This document shows, one piece after another, positions 1-6,223 of a stretch of DNA of 13,493 nt. This stretch comes from Elusimicrobia bacterium RIFOXYB2_FULL_49_7 (GTDB lineage: Bacteria > Fibrobacterota > OXYB2-FULL-49-7): positions 1-13,493 of the forward strand of contig MGVN01000250.1 of assembly GCA_001800515.1 (NCBI GenBank), written 5' to 3'. Numbering within the stretch: the stretch's first letter is position 1; each line of letters opens with the position of its first letter. The notes beneath the pieces are model-generated. The model ran no database searches, was not told the DNA's origin, and worked only from the letters and a program-made list of their open reading frames with translations. The position numbers and the translations under genes were made by a program.

Positions 1-210
1 AAAGGGGATCAGCTTCTGCGTCAGTTTTTAGAGAAACGGCAGCATCTTTTTATGGTGGTGGACGCATATGGCGGTGTGGCCGGGGTGGTGACCCTTGAGG
101 ATGTGTTGGAAGCCATTATCGGTCGGGAGATAGTGGATGAATTCGACCAGGCAGTGGATATGGCCGAACTGGCTCGGCGTCGGCGTCGGCAAATTGCGGG
201 AGTAGGGTAA
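1..210 (+). CDS. CNNM/CorC-type CBS-domain membrane protein, C-terminal fragment
   Basis: This is the last 69 codons of a gene that begins before the window; the frame is open from base 1 to the TAA at 208-210. The visible peptide contains HLFMVVDAYGGVAGVVTLED followed by VLEAIIGREIVDEFD and a VDMAELARRR tail. The first part is the end of the second CBS domain, and the IVDEFD tail is characteristic of DUF21 (CNNM)-CBS proteins, often called hemolysin-like or CorC/HlyC proteins. Family members are multi-pass membrane proteins with a cytoplasmic adenosyl-nucleotide-binding CBS pair, linked to Mg2+/Co2+ transport; the exact substrate cannot be read here. The C-terminal CorC_HlyC domain seems absent, because the protein ends about 30 residues after the CBS motif. 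The next gene starts 2 bases after the stop, so the two are probably co-transcribed. Confidence 0.8.
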   Translation, partial: KGDQLLRQFLEKRQHLFMVVDAYGGVAGVVTLEDVLEAIIGREIVDEFDQAVDMAELARRRRRQIAGVG

Positions 211-212
211 AC

Positions 213-881
213 ATGACATCAAAGAAGCGATTGCAGGAAATATTCATCCATAATTCGGCGGGGCGGATTCTGCTTGGTTCGCTGACCGCTTTTGCTCTTT
301 ATTGCCTTGCCCTGGGAGGATTGGCGTTAGTTCAACCGGAGCTGGCCAAATCCCTGGTCATGACCTTTTTTGCTCATCTGTTGGGGGGGCGTGCAGCCGG
401 TGTTGCCATCTGTCTCTCGGCCGGTATTGCGCCGCTTGGCGTCATTGCCTATAATATGCTGATTGAGCTTATCATCGTATTCATTGCCTATGCCCTTTTT
501 GTGTTGACCTACAATCATACGCTCGATTTCCGGTTCATTCGCGTGGTGGAGCGTCATATTGAGGCGCAGGCGCACCGGCATGAAAAGAAGATAGAACATT
601 TCGGCTGGTTCGGACTTTTTCTTTTTGTCATGCTTCCGCTGCCTATTGCAGGGCCGCTCATGGGGATAGTGATCGGCTTTTTACTTCGTTTTTCGGTTAC
701 TCAAAACTTTTCAGCCGTATTGGGCGGCACCTTGGGCGCGCTTGTGATTTGGACCTACTTCTTTAAGACCATTGAGGAATATCTTTATATTGTACGCTAT
801 GTCGTTATTTTTATTATCTTATCGGTCGTTGTCGTCGGCCTGTTTGACCTGAAAAAGTGGCTCAAAGAAGAACGAAAATAA
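213..881 (+). CDS. Small multidrug export family (Sm_multidrug_ex-like) integral membrane protein
   Basis: The product is a 222-residue, strongly hydrophobic protein with about five or six membrane segments (roughly residues 18-40, 55-80, 82-103, 130-156, 166-184 and 190-212). The central FGWFGLFLFVMLPLPIAGP stretch, a Pro-rich re-entrant-looking motif followed by MGIVIGFLLR, resembles proteins annotated as putative small multi-drug export proteins (Pfam Sm_multidrug_ex). The name is historical and transport of drugs is not established, so the substrate is unknown. A charged, His-rich cytoplasmic loop lies at about residues 112-128 and the C-terminus is basic (KKWLKEERK). The ATG at 213 follows the upstream CBS-protein stop by 2 bases, with GGGAG about 10 bases upstream, suggesting a two-gene unit. 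Family assignment rests on motif recognition only. Confidence 0.7.
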   Translation: MTSKKRLQEIFIHNSAGRILLGSLTAFALYCLALGGLALVQPELAKSLVMTFFAHLLGGRAAGVAICLSAGIAPLGVIAYNMLIELIIVFIAYALFVLTYNHTLDFRFIRVVERHIEAQAHRHEKKIEHFGWFGLFLFVMLPLPIAGPLMGIVIGFLLRFSVTQNFSAVLGGTLGALVIWTYFFKTIEEYLYIVRYVVIFIILSVVVVGLFDLKKWLKEERK

Positions 882-883
882 TC

Positions 884-957
884 GGGCGATTAGCACAGTT
901 GGTTAGCGCGCATGCTTCACATGCATGAGGTCACAGGTTCAAGTCCTGTATCGCCCA
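884..957 (+). tRNA. tRNA-Val (anticodon CAC)
   Basis: A full cloverleaf can be folded by eye. The acceptor stem is 884-890 with 950-956 (GGGCGAT/ATCGCCC), with discriminator A957. The D-arm is 893-909 with one A-C mismatch. The anticodon stem is CATGC (911-915) with GCATG (923-927), and the loop TTCACAT places the anticodon CAC at 918-920. The variable loop is AGGTC. The T-arm is ACAGG/CCTGT around TTCAAGT. The anticodon reads GTG (valine). The CCA end is not encoded: bases after A957 are TTT. The gene starts 2 bases after the stop of the membrane-protein gene and is followed 16 bases later by the convergent end of the ATPase gene. Confidence 0.96.
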
Positions 958-973
958 TTTTTATCTTTTTGAT

Positions 974-2296
974 TTAGGTCACCAGATTTTTGAGAAAAGA
1001 AGCATCTGACCAGCCTAAAAGCCATTTCCATACAGGCTGTACCCGAATGACCGTGCCTTTCCACCGCAATTCATCCTCCTGATCATAAGTCAGTATGAGT
1101 CCTTCTTTTAAACGGAAGGTGCGGATGGCTTCCAGTAAACCCTTAAATTCCACCCCTTTTATCGTCGGGTTAACTTCCCATAATACCTGAATGGCCTGAG
1201 TTTGGCCGCTTTGACGGATGAGGAAATCGCATGCGTGGGTCTGTTTGAAATAGTAGCTCTCCGCTTCCCGCCGCATCAATTCCACGGCCACCGAATTTTG
1301 AAGCAGGCGACGCCCGTTTTCGCCGGCAGGTAGAAAGAGAGAGGAGAAACCGGTATCAATCAAAAAGGCCTTTTTAGGATTCATCACTCTTTTATTGGAT
1401 GTCGGGGAATACTTTTCATTCAAAATAAGAAAGAAGAGATCGCGCAGATAATTCAGGTAGGCGGAAACGGTCTTTTTGCTGGCGCCGGGAATGTGATGTT
1501 TGAGCTGTTCGGTAAAGGCGGAGATGGAAAAAAGCTCGGAGTGGGCCTGCATGCAATAGGACATGATTTTTTCCAGGATGTTCTTACTCTTGATGCTGTG
1601 AAGTTCCAACATGTCCCGGAAGAAGAAATGGCGATAATAATTCTGGATGATATTGCGTTTTTCCCGTAGCGTGGATCGACGCACCACTTCCGGAAAGCCT
1701 CCTTCCCGGAGATAGTCGTCGAAAGCATGGAGCAAACGGCCTTTGCCGGTGGAATAGACCGTTTTGGAGGTGTAATAGATGCCCTTAAAACGGAGCGCTT
1801 CGCGAAAGGAGAGGGGCAACAGGAGTCGGGCGGAATAGCGTCCCTGAAGTTCGGGCAATTTGGCGCCGGAAAGCATGTCCAGCCGACAACCGGTTACAAT
1901 GATTCGATAGATGCCATGATCGTAAAGGTTGCGCAGAAGTTTGGGCCAATCCGGAAATCGCTGGATGTTCTCAAGAAAGAGATAACGGGGAGGTTTACCC
2001 GATACCTGGCTGAAGGCAGCTATTAAAGCAGGGAAATCGCCGGGCAGGGTCTCGGAAAGCCGCATATCATCGAAATCCGCATAAAGAATCTCCTCCCGAA
2101 GAATGCCCTGCTGCTCCAGTTGACGTATCAGTTGAAACAGATAATACGTCTTGCCGGATCGCCTGGGACCGATCAGCGCCAACACTTCATTGAGTCGTGA
2201 AAGGGCGATAGGGGGAAGGTCGCGCTCTAAAAAATCAGGAAGATGTTTGTCTGATAACCATTCTGAGAAAAAGCTTTGCGCCTGCTTAATAAGCAT
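974..2296 (-). CDS. AAA_14/DUF4143-type P-loop ATPase
   Basis: The product is a 440-residue soluble protein. Walker A is GPRRSGKT at residues 43-50. A Walker-B-like segment, YLFLENIQRFPDW, starts at residue 105, and a sensor-like IIVTGCRLDMLSG starts at 132. The C-terminal half fits DUF4143: winged-helix-like at about 240-290, then a restriction-endonuclease-like core with FLIDTGF (311-317), ESYYF (346-350) and CDFLI (356-360). Family members are standalone ATPases of unsettled role, scattered as accessory genes and sometimes suspected in defence or toxin-antitoxin-like functions. The usual Walker B end (FLDEIQ) is FLENIQ here, so the Asp-Glu pair reads Glu-Asn, and the usual TGS is TGC; catalysis may be altered. 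It is transcribed against its neighbours, ends 16 bp from a tRNA and starts in an AT-rich gap, consistent with acquisition. No strong Shine-Dalgarno precedes the ATG. Confidence 0.85.
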   Translation of the reverse strand: MLIKQAQSFFSEWLSDKHLPDFLERDLPPIALSRLNEVLALIGPRRSGKTYYLFQLIRQLEQQGILREEILYADFDDMRLSETLPGDFPALIAAFSQVSGKPPRYLFLENIQRFPDWPKLLRNLYDHGIYRIIVTGCRLDMLSGAKLPELQGRYSARLLLPLSFREALRFKGIYYTSKTVYSTGKGRLLHAFDDYLREGGFPEVVRRSTLREKRNIIQNYYRHFFFRDMLELHSIKSKNILEKIMSYCMQAHSELFSISAFTEQLKHHIPGASKKTVSAYLNYLRDLFFLILNEKYSPTSNKRVMNPKKAFLIDTGFSSLFLPAGENGRRLLQNSVAVELMRREAESYYFKQTHACDFLIRQSGQTQAIQVLWEVNPTIKGVEFKGLLEAIRTFRLKEGLILTYDQEDELRWKGTVIRVQPVWKWLLGWSDASFLKNLVT

Positions 2297-2380
2297 AATT
2301 GTATACTAATAGAAACAATATATAATTTAAATGTATCTCAATGAAACTATTATGAACTTTTTTACGAGATGAAAGAATGA
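2297..2380. promoter_or_regulatory. AT-rich divergent promoter region with a TATAAT box
   Basis: This stretch is much richer in A+T than its surroundings and separates the minus-strand ATPase from the plus-strand hydrogenase operon. On the plus strand a perfect TATAAT lies at 2321-2326, with a weak -35 (TTGTAT, 2299-2304) 16 bases upstream. This would start a transcript near 2333 that runs into the small ORF and hydC. On the minus strand TATATT-like and TATACA-like boxes could serve the ATPase gene, but none has a convincing -35. Motif reading only. Confidence 0.4.
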
Positions 2381-2398
2381 AAAAGGAGGCTTCCTTAA

Positions 2399-2467
2399 AT
2401 GGGAAGAAGGTATTTTAATGGCAATCACCAGCGGATTCGGTCGCTTCGACAGGCAAAGGCGACCTGA
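2399..2467 (+). CDS. Possible 22-residue basic leader peptide or small protein
   Basis: An ATG at 2399 lies 9 bases after a perfect AAGGAGG (2383-2389), the strongest ribosome-binding site in the control region. It opens a 22-codon frame, MGRRYFNGNHQRIRSLRQAKAT, closed by three consecutive in-frame stops (TGA TAA TAA, 2465-2473). The peptide is very basic, with five Arg and one Lys and no acidic residue. It ends 54 bases before hydC and its last codons cover an inverted repeat (2439-2464). It could be a leader peptide affecting read-through into the hydrogenase operon or a small protein of its own. It could also be chance, because short frames are common. I recognise no homologue. Confidence 0.35.
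   Translation: MGRRYFNGNHQRIRSLRQAKAT
2439..2464 (+). repeat. Inverted repeat / hairpin upstream of hydC
   Basis: GGTCGC at 2439-2444 and GCGACC at 2459-2464 are perfect complements around a 14-base spacer, and the inner T-G and T-A pairs could lengthen the stem to 8. No U-tract follows (the next bases are TGATAATAATC), so it is not a standard terminator. It lies 15-40 bases upstream of the sigma54-like element and inside the small ORF. It could be an RNA hairpin or a protein-binding palindrome. Confidence 0.4.
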
Positions 2468-2478
2468 TAATAATCTTT

Positions 2479-2494
2479 GGGCACTATGCTTGTC
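2479..2494 (+). promoter_or_regulatory. Sigma54-like -24/-12 promoter element for the hyd operon
   Basis: GGGCAC at 2479-2484, five spacer bases and TTGT at 2490-2493 match the sigma54 consensus TGGCAC-N5-TTGC at all but two core positions, and the GG-N10-G spacing is exact. The -12 'GC' reads GT, which weakens it. The predicted start, about 12 bases downstream (near 2504), would leave a short leader containing the AGGAG of hydC. An activator of the NtrC/HydG-HoxA class would be needed; none is encoded in the window. Confidence 0.4.
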
Positions 2495-2510
2495 GGAGTG
2501 TCCTTACACA

Positions 2511-2515
2511 AGGAG
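2511..2515 (+). promoter_or_regulatory. Ribosome-binding site of hydC
   Basis: AGGAG lies 6 bases before the ATG at 2522 and fixes that start. An overlapping ATG at 2518 is out of frame and too close to the site. Confidence 0.75.
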
Positions 2516-2521
2516 CGATGA

Positions 2522-3061
2522 ATGGCTCAAAAAACATGCTGTTGTACGACCGGCGAGCTTCAGGAAGAGGAATTGCTGAAGCGTTTGGACGGCGTGCTCC
2601 AGGACTATCGAAGCAAGGTCGGGGCCTTAATCCCCGTACTTCAGATCGCACAAACCATGTTCGGCTATCTGCCCGAATCAGCGCTGAAGAAGATTAGTGC
2701 TACGCTCAAGAAACCGTATAGTGAAGTGGCCGGGGTGGTCAGTTTTTATTCCTTCTTTTCCACGGTTCCACGCGGCAAGTTTCTGGTCCGGGTCTGCATG
2801 GGAACCGCCTGTTATGTTCGGGGCGGAAAGCAGGTTTTGGAATCCCTGAAAAAAGAACTCGGCATTGATGTGGGGCAAACCACAGAGGATCGGCTTTTTT
2901 CTCTGGAGATTGCACGCTGTTTTGGTGCCTGCGGATTGGCTCCGGTTATTACGATAAACGATGACATCCATCAACGCGTAAAGCCGGCCCGTATCAGCGT
3001 CTTGCTCGACCAATACCGCAAAGGGGCGGAAACCAAGAAGAAAAAAGGGAGGCGCAAATAA
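2522..3061 (+). CDS. hydC: NuoE-like [2Fe-2S] subunit of trimeric [FeFe]-hydrogenase (HydC)
   Basis: The product is a 179-residue soluble protein of the 24-kDa NADH dehydrogenase/thioredoxin-like ferredoxin family. The helical N-terminal part contains GALIPVLQIAQTMFGYLP (about 34-51) and VVSFYSFF (72-79), typical of NuoE. The [2Fe-2S] ligands are C92 and C97 (CMGTAC) and C133 and C137 (CFGAC). A CCC triplet at residues 6-8 and a Lys/Arg-rich tail (172-179) flank the fold. In electron-bifurcating hydrogenases HydC binds the NuoF-like HydB and takes part in its flavin/iron-sulfur electron path. The gene is the first of the operon, and its TAA overlaps the next ATG by one base (TAATG), indicating translational coupling. 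A complex I role is unlikely, since it is followed by an [FeFe]-hydrogenase and no membrane subunits. Confidence 0.93.
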   Translation: MAQKTCCCTTGELQEEELLKRLDGVLQDYRSKVGALIPVLQIAQTMFGYLPESALKKISATLKKPYSEVAGVVSFYSFFSTVPRGKFLVRVCMGTACYVRGGKQVLESLKKELGIDVGQTTEDRLFSLEIARCFGACGLAPVITINDDIHQRVKPARISVLLDQYRKGAETKKKKGRRK

Positions 3062-6000
3062 TGAAGAACGGAAAAAAGATAGAAGGGTTCGCAGACCTTA
3101 AGGCGCTTTGCGAGGCCACTCGACCGCTCTTGGATAACCGCAAAAAGGCGACGAGCGGAAAAATAAAGCATTACATCCTTATTTGCACGGGCGGCGGCTG
3201 TATCGCTTCAGGTGCTCTAACCGTTAAAGAAGCGCTTTTAAAAGAAATCAAGGCCGCGAAAATGGAAGGCGAGGTTAAACTCTTTGAGACCGGCTGTTTG
3301 GGGCCGTGTGCTGTGGGTCCGGTGCTGGTTGTTTATCCGGATGAGACCTTTTACGGCAATGTGAAACCGGCGGATGCAGCGCTTATCGTCCGGCAGCATC
3401 TGAAAAAGGGAAAGCCGGTTGAAAAACTGATGCAGAAAAAGATGCTTTCCAACACGCTTACCCCACGTCTGCAGGACATCGACTTTTTAAATCGCCAGAC
3501 AAAGATTGTTCTGCGCAATTGTGGTATCGTGGATCCGTTGTCGATTGAGGAATATATCGGCGTGGAAGGTTATCAAGCCCTGGCCAAGGCACTGCTGGAA
3601 ATGACCCCGGACCAAGTTATTGAAACCGTCAAACAGTCGGGTATTCGAGGCCGTGGCGGTGCCGGTTTTCCAACTTGGATGAAATGGAGTCTCACCCGTA
3701 AAGCGGCCGGAGAGGTAAAATATGTGCTCTGCAATGCGGATGAAGGGGATCCGGGCGCTTTTATGGATAGAAGTGTTTTAGAAGGTGACCCCCACTCGGT
3801 AATTGAGGCCATGGCAGTGGCAGCTTATGCTGTGGGGGCAGCTCAAGGGTTTGTCTATGTGCGCGCGGAATATCCGCTTGCCGTAGAACGTCTGGGCAAG
3901 GCCATTGAAGATGCCCGCGCCCTGGGACTACTCGGAAAGAATATGCTCGGCACGGATTTTTCCTTTGATCTGGAGATCCGGATGGGTTCCGGCGCTTTTG
4001 TTTGCGGGGAAGAAACTGCGCTCATGACCTCCATTGAAGGCAATCGAGGTGAACCGCGTCCGCGCCCCCCCTTTCCGGCCAACAAGGGACTTTGGGGAAA
4101 ACCCAGCGTATTAAATAATGTGGAGACCTATGCGGCAATTCCGGCTATCTTATTGAAAGGTGCGGCGTGGTATGCCTCCTTTGGCACCGAGAAAAGCAAG
4201 GGGACCAAAGTGTTTGCTCTGGCCGGTTCCGTTAACATGACCGGTCTGGTGGAAATTCCCATTGGTACGCCGCTTGGAGAGATCATTTACGATATCGGCG
4301 GCGGCATTCCGGAAGGCAAGAAATTCAAGGCAGCTCAAATCGGCGGGCCCTCCGGCGGCTGTATCCCGCGCGAACATTTAAATGTTCCGGTGGATTATGA
4401 GTCCCTTGCCGAGCTGGGGGCCATCATGGGTTCCGGCGGTCTTATTGTCATGGATGAAGAAACCTGTATGGTCGATGTGGCGCGTTACTTTCTGGATTTC
4501 GTACAGGATGAATCCTGCGGCAAGTGTGTTCCCTGCCGCGTGGGTACCAAGCGCATGCTGGAAATACTTGACCGCATTTGTGAAGGCAAAGGGGAGATGG
4601 CTGATCTCGATAGTCTGGTGGAACTGGGCAATCAGATCAAGGACACTGCGCTTTGCGGCCTGGGGCAGACCGCACCCAATCCTGTGCTTTCCACGTTACG
4701 CCATTTCCGTGAAGAATATGTGTCGCATATCCGGGACAAGCATTGCCCTGCAGGCGTTTGCCCCTCACTGGTTCGCGCGCCCTGCCAGAACGCCTGCCCG
4801 GCCGGTGTGGATGTGCCGGGTTTTGTCTCGTTGGTCGGAGAAAAACGCTATGATGAAGCGTTGAAACTGCATCGCGAACGCAATCCTTTTGCCGCGGTCT
4901 GTGCATCGGTCTGTTTTCATCCTTGCGAACATGCCTGTCGCCGTTCCAAACTTGATTCCTCCCTGTCCATTCGCGGCGTCAAACGTTTTATGGTGGAGCA
5001 GGAAAAGAAAATGCAGATTCCGGAAATACGCAAAAATCCGGATCTGGAAAAGCGCAAGGTGGCCATCATCGGCGCCGGGCCGTCCGGTCTTTCCTGCGCC
5101 TATTTCCTGGCACGCATGGGTTATCGCCCGAAGGTCTTTGAGGCCGAAAAAAAAGAGGGTGGCATGTTGGTACAAACCATTCCCTCCTATCGATTGCCGC
5201 GCACCACGCTTGAAAAAGAGGTGCGGATGATTAAATCCCTTGGCGTGCAAGTGGAAACCGGTGTCCGCTTAGGCAAGGATTTGACCCTGAAAGGATTGAA
5301 GGAAAAGGGATATGAGGCCGTTTATTTGGCCCTTGGCGCACCCAAAGGCACTCGGCTTGGTATTCCGGGCGATGAGTTGGCCGGCGTGGTGGACGGTATT
5401 GCTTTCTTGCGGGAATTTAATATTAAAGGCAAGACCGCTATCGGCAAAAATGTAGTGGTTATCGGTGGAGGCAATGCAGCTGTGGATGCGGCTCGTACTG
5501 CGGTCCGGCTGGGGGCAGCATGCGTGACCATTCTGTATCGTCGTACGCGTGAGGAGATGCCTGCTTACGAGGAAGAGGTGCGTGAAGCCATGAACGAAGG
5601 GGTCCGTTTCGAATTCCTGGTAGCCCCAAAAGAAGTTGTGGCCCAAGGGACTAAGATTATCGGTGTTCGTTGTGCTCGGATGGTACTGAGTGAATTTGAC
5701 AAAAGCGGCCGGAAACGACCCAAAGAGCAGGCCGGTTCCGAATTTATACGCGAGGCGGATCAGGTCATTGCCTGTATCGGCCAGGCGCTTGATGTCGCCG
5801 AGGCTTTCAAAGGCGTTGAACTGAAACTGAATCGAAGCGGATTTGTGGAAATTGATCCGGTTACAGGCCGGACATCGGAAACCTGGATATTTTCCGGCGG
5901 GGATTCCGTGACCGGGCCGGCATCGGTTATTGAGGCCATCGGCGCCGGAGAGCGGGCTGCAGCCGGTATGGACAAATGGCTGACCGGAGAAAGTCATGTT

Positions 6001-6204
6001 TTCTGGGATCAGGAAAAGCGTGTTGATACCCTATTCAACCCGGATGCGGATCCCATCATGACCCAGCGTGCGGAATCCAGACTGGTGCCGGTATCCAAAC
6101 GCAAGGGAAGCTTCCAGGAGGTGGAAATGGTGTTTGCCACAGCCACTGCGCTTCAGGAGGCAAAACGATGCCTCCGCTGCGATTATCGCGAAGAATGCAA
6201 TTAA
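3061..6204 (+). CDS. hydB: HydB (NuoF-like) fused to a GltD/NfnB-like FAD/NAD(P)H oxidoreductase
   Basis: The product is a 1047-residue soluble fusion. Residues 36-125 are a thioredoxin-like [2Fe-2S] domain (C42, C47, C79, C83). Residues 150-560 are NuoF: the FMN/NADH site has GRGGAGFP (197-204) and NADEGDPGAF (225-234), then an SLBB region, and a [4Fe-4S] site uses C486, C489, C492 and C532. H556 with CPAGVC (562-567) is the HydB-type hinge. HydB proteins then usually carry a two-cluster ferredoxin domain; here residues 570-980 are GltD-like. That part has Cys pairs 575/579 and 614/618/622/626, FAD motif GAGPSG (671-676), second dinucleotide motif VIGGGNAAVDA (800-810), YRRTREEMPA (826-835) and GGDSVTGP (946-953). 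A tail ends in C1037, C1040 and C1046. The YRR motif is usual in NADPH-using GltD/NfnB proteins. NuoE+NuoF+GltD is also the module set of Stn transhydrogenases, so H2, NAD(H), NADP(H) and ferredoxin may all be linked. GGGAGG (3047-3052) is a good ribosome site. Confidence 0.93.
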   Translation: MKNGKKIEGFADLKALCEATRPLLDNRKKATSGKIKHYILICTGGGCIASGALTVKEALLKEIKAAKMEGEVKLFETGCLGPCAVGPVLVVYPDETFYGNVKPADAALIVRQHLKKGKPVEKLMQKKMLSNTLTPRLQDIDFLNRQTKIVLRNCGIVDPLSIEEYIGVEGYQALAKALLEMTPDQVIETVKQSGIRGRGGAGFPTWMKWSLTRKAAGEVKYVLCNADEGDPGAFMDRSVLEGDPHSVIEAMAVAAYAVGAAQGFVYVRAEYPLAVERLGKAIEDARALGLLGKNMLGTDFSFDLEIRMGSGAFVCGEETALMTSIEGNRGEPRPRPPFPANKGLWGKPSVLNNVETYAAIPAILLKGAAWYASFGTEKSKGTKVFALAGSVNMTGLVEIPIGTPLGEIIYDIGGGIPEGKKFKAAQIGGPSGGCIPREHLNVPVDYESLAELGAIMGSGGLIVMDEETCMVDVARYFLDFVQDESCGKCVPCRVGTKRMLEILDRICEGKGEMADLDSLVELGNQIKDTALCGLGQTAPNPVLSTLRHFREEYVSHIRDKHCPAGVCPSLVRAPCQNACPAGVDVPGFVSLVGEKRYDEALKLHRERNPFAAVCASVCFHPCEHACRRSKLDSSLSIRGVKRFMVEQEKKMQIPEIRKNPDLEKRKVAIIGAGPSGLSCAYFLARMGYRPKVFEAEKKEGGMLVQTIPSYRLPRTTLEKEVRMIKSLGVQVETGVRLGKDLTLKGLKEKGYEAVYLALGAPKGTRLGIPGDELAGVVDGIAFLREFNIKGKTAIGKNVVVIGGGNAAVDAARTAVRLGAACVTILYRRTREEMPAYEEEVREAMNEGVRFEFLVAPKEVVAQGTKIIGVRCARMVLSEFDKSGRKRPKEQAGSEFIREADQVIACIGQALDVAEAFKGVELKLNRSGFVEIDPVTGRTSETWIFSGGDSVTGPASVIEAIGAGERAAAGMDKWLTGESHVFWDQEKRVDTLFNPDADPIMTQRAESRLVPVSKRKGSFQEVEMVFATATALQEAKRCLRCDYREECN

Positions 6205-6209
6205 CACGG

Positions 6210-6215
6210 AAAGGA
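6210..6215 (+). promoter_or_regulatory. Ribosome-binding site deciding the hydA start
   Basis: AAAGGA lies 8 bases before the ATG at 6224. The frame is open upstream to 6068, but that extension lies inside hydB, has no ribosome site and does not resemble the NuoG N-terminus. The protein from 6224 begins at once with the expected [2Fe-2S] domain (MAKITIDG). Confidence 0.85.
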
Positions 6216-6223
6216 CCATTATC

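Noticed and set aside
974..2296. Part of a defence or toxin-antitoxin system
   Set aside because: No partner gene, nuclease or methylase is adjacent, and the family is too widespread and uncharacterised to support this from one gene.
2439..2475. Rho-independent terminator
   Set aside because: The stem is only 6-8 bp with a 14-base loop and is followed by TGATAATAATC, not a run of T.
884..2521. tRNA-borne integrative element with att repeats
   Set aside because: The 3' end of the tRNA is not repeated anywhere I can see up to 2521, and no integrase or transposase is present. Only the position of the ATPase gene is suggestive.
5269..5997. Minus-strand open frame of 242 codons inside the GltD part of hydB
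   Set aside because: It is antisense to conserved FAD/NAD(P)H motifs, and the translation is low in recognisable features. Treated as a shadow.
6068..6223. N-terminal extension of hydA to an upstream ATG at 6068 (645 residues)
   Set aside because: It lies inside the coding end of hydB in another frame, lacks a ribosome site and is unlike any NuoG/HydA N-terminus. ATG 6224 has AAAGGA 8 bases upstream and starts exactly at the [2Fe-2S] domain.
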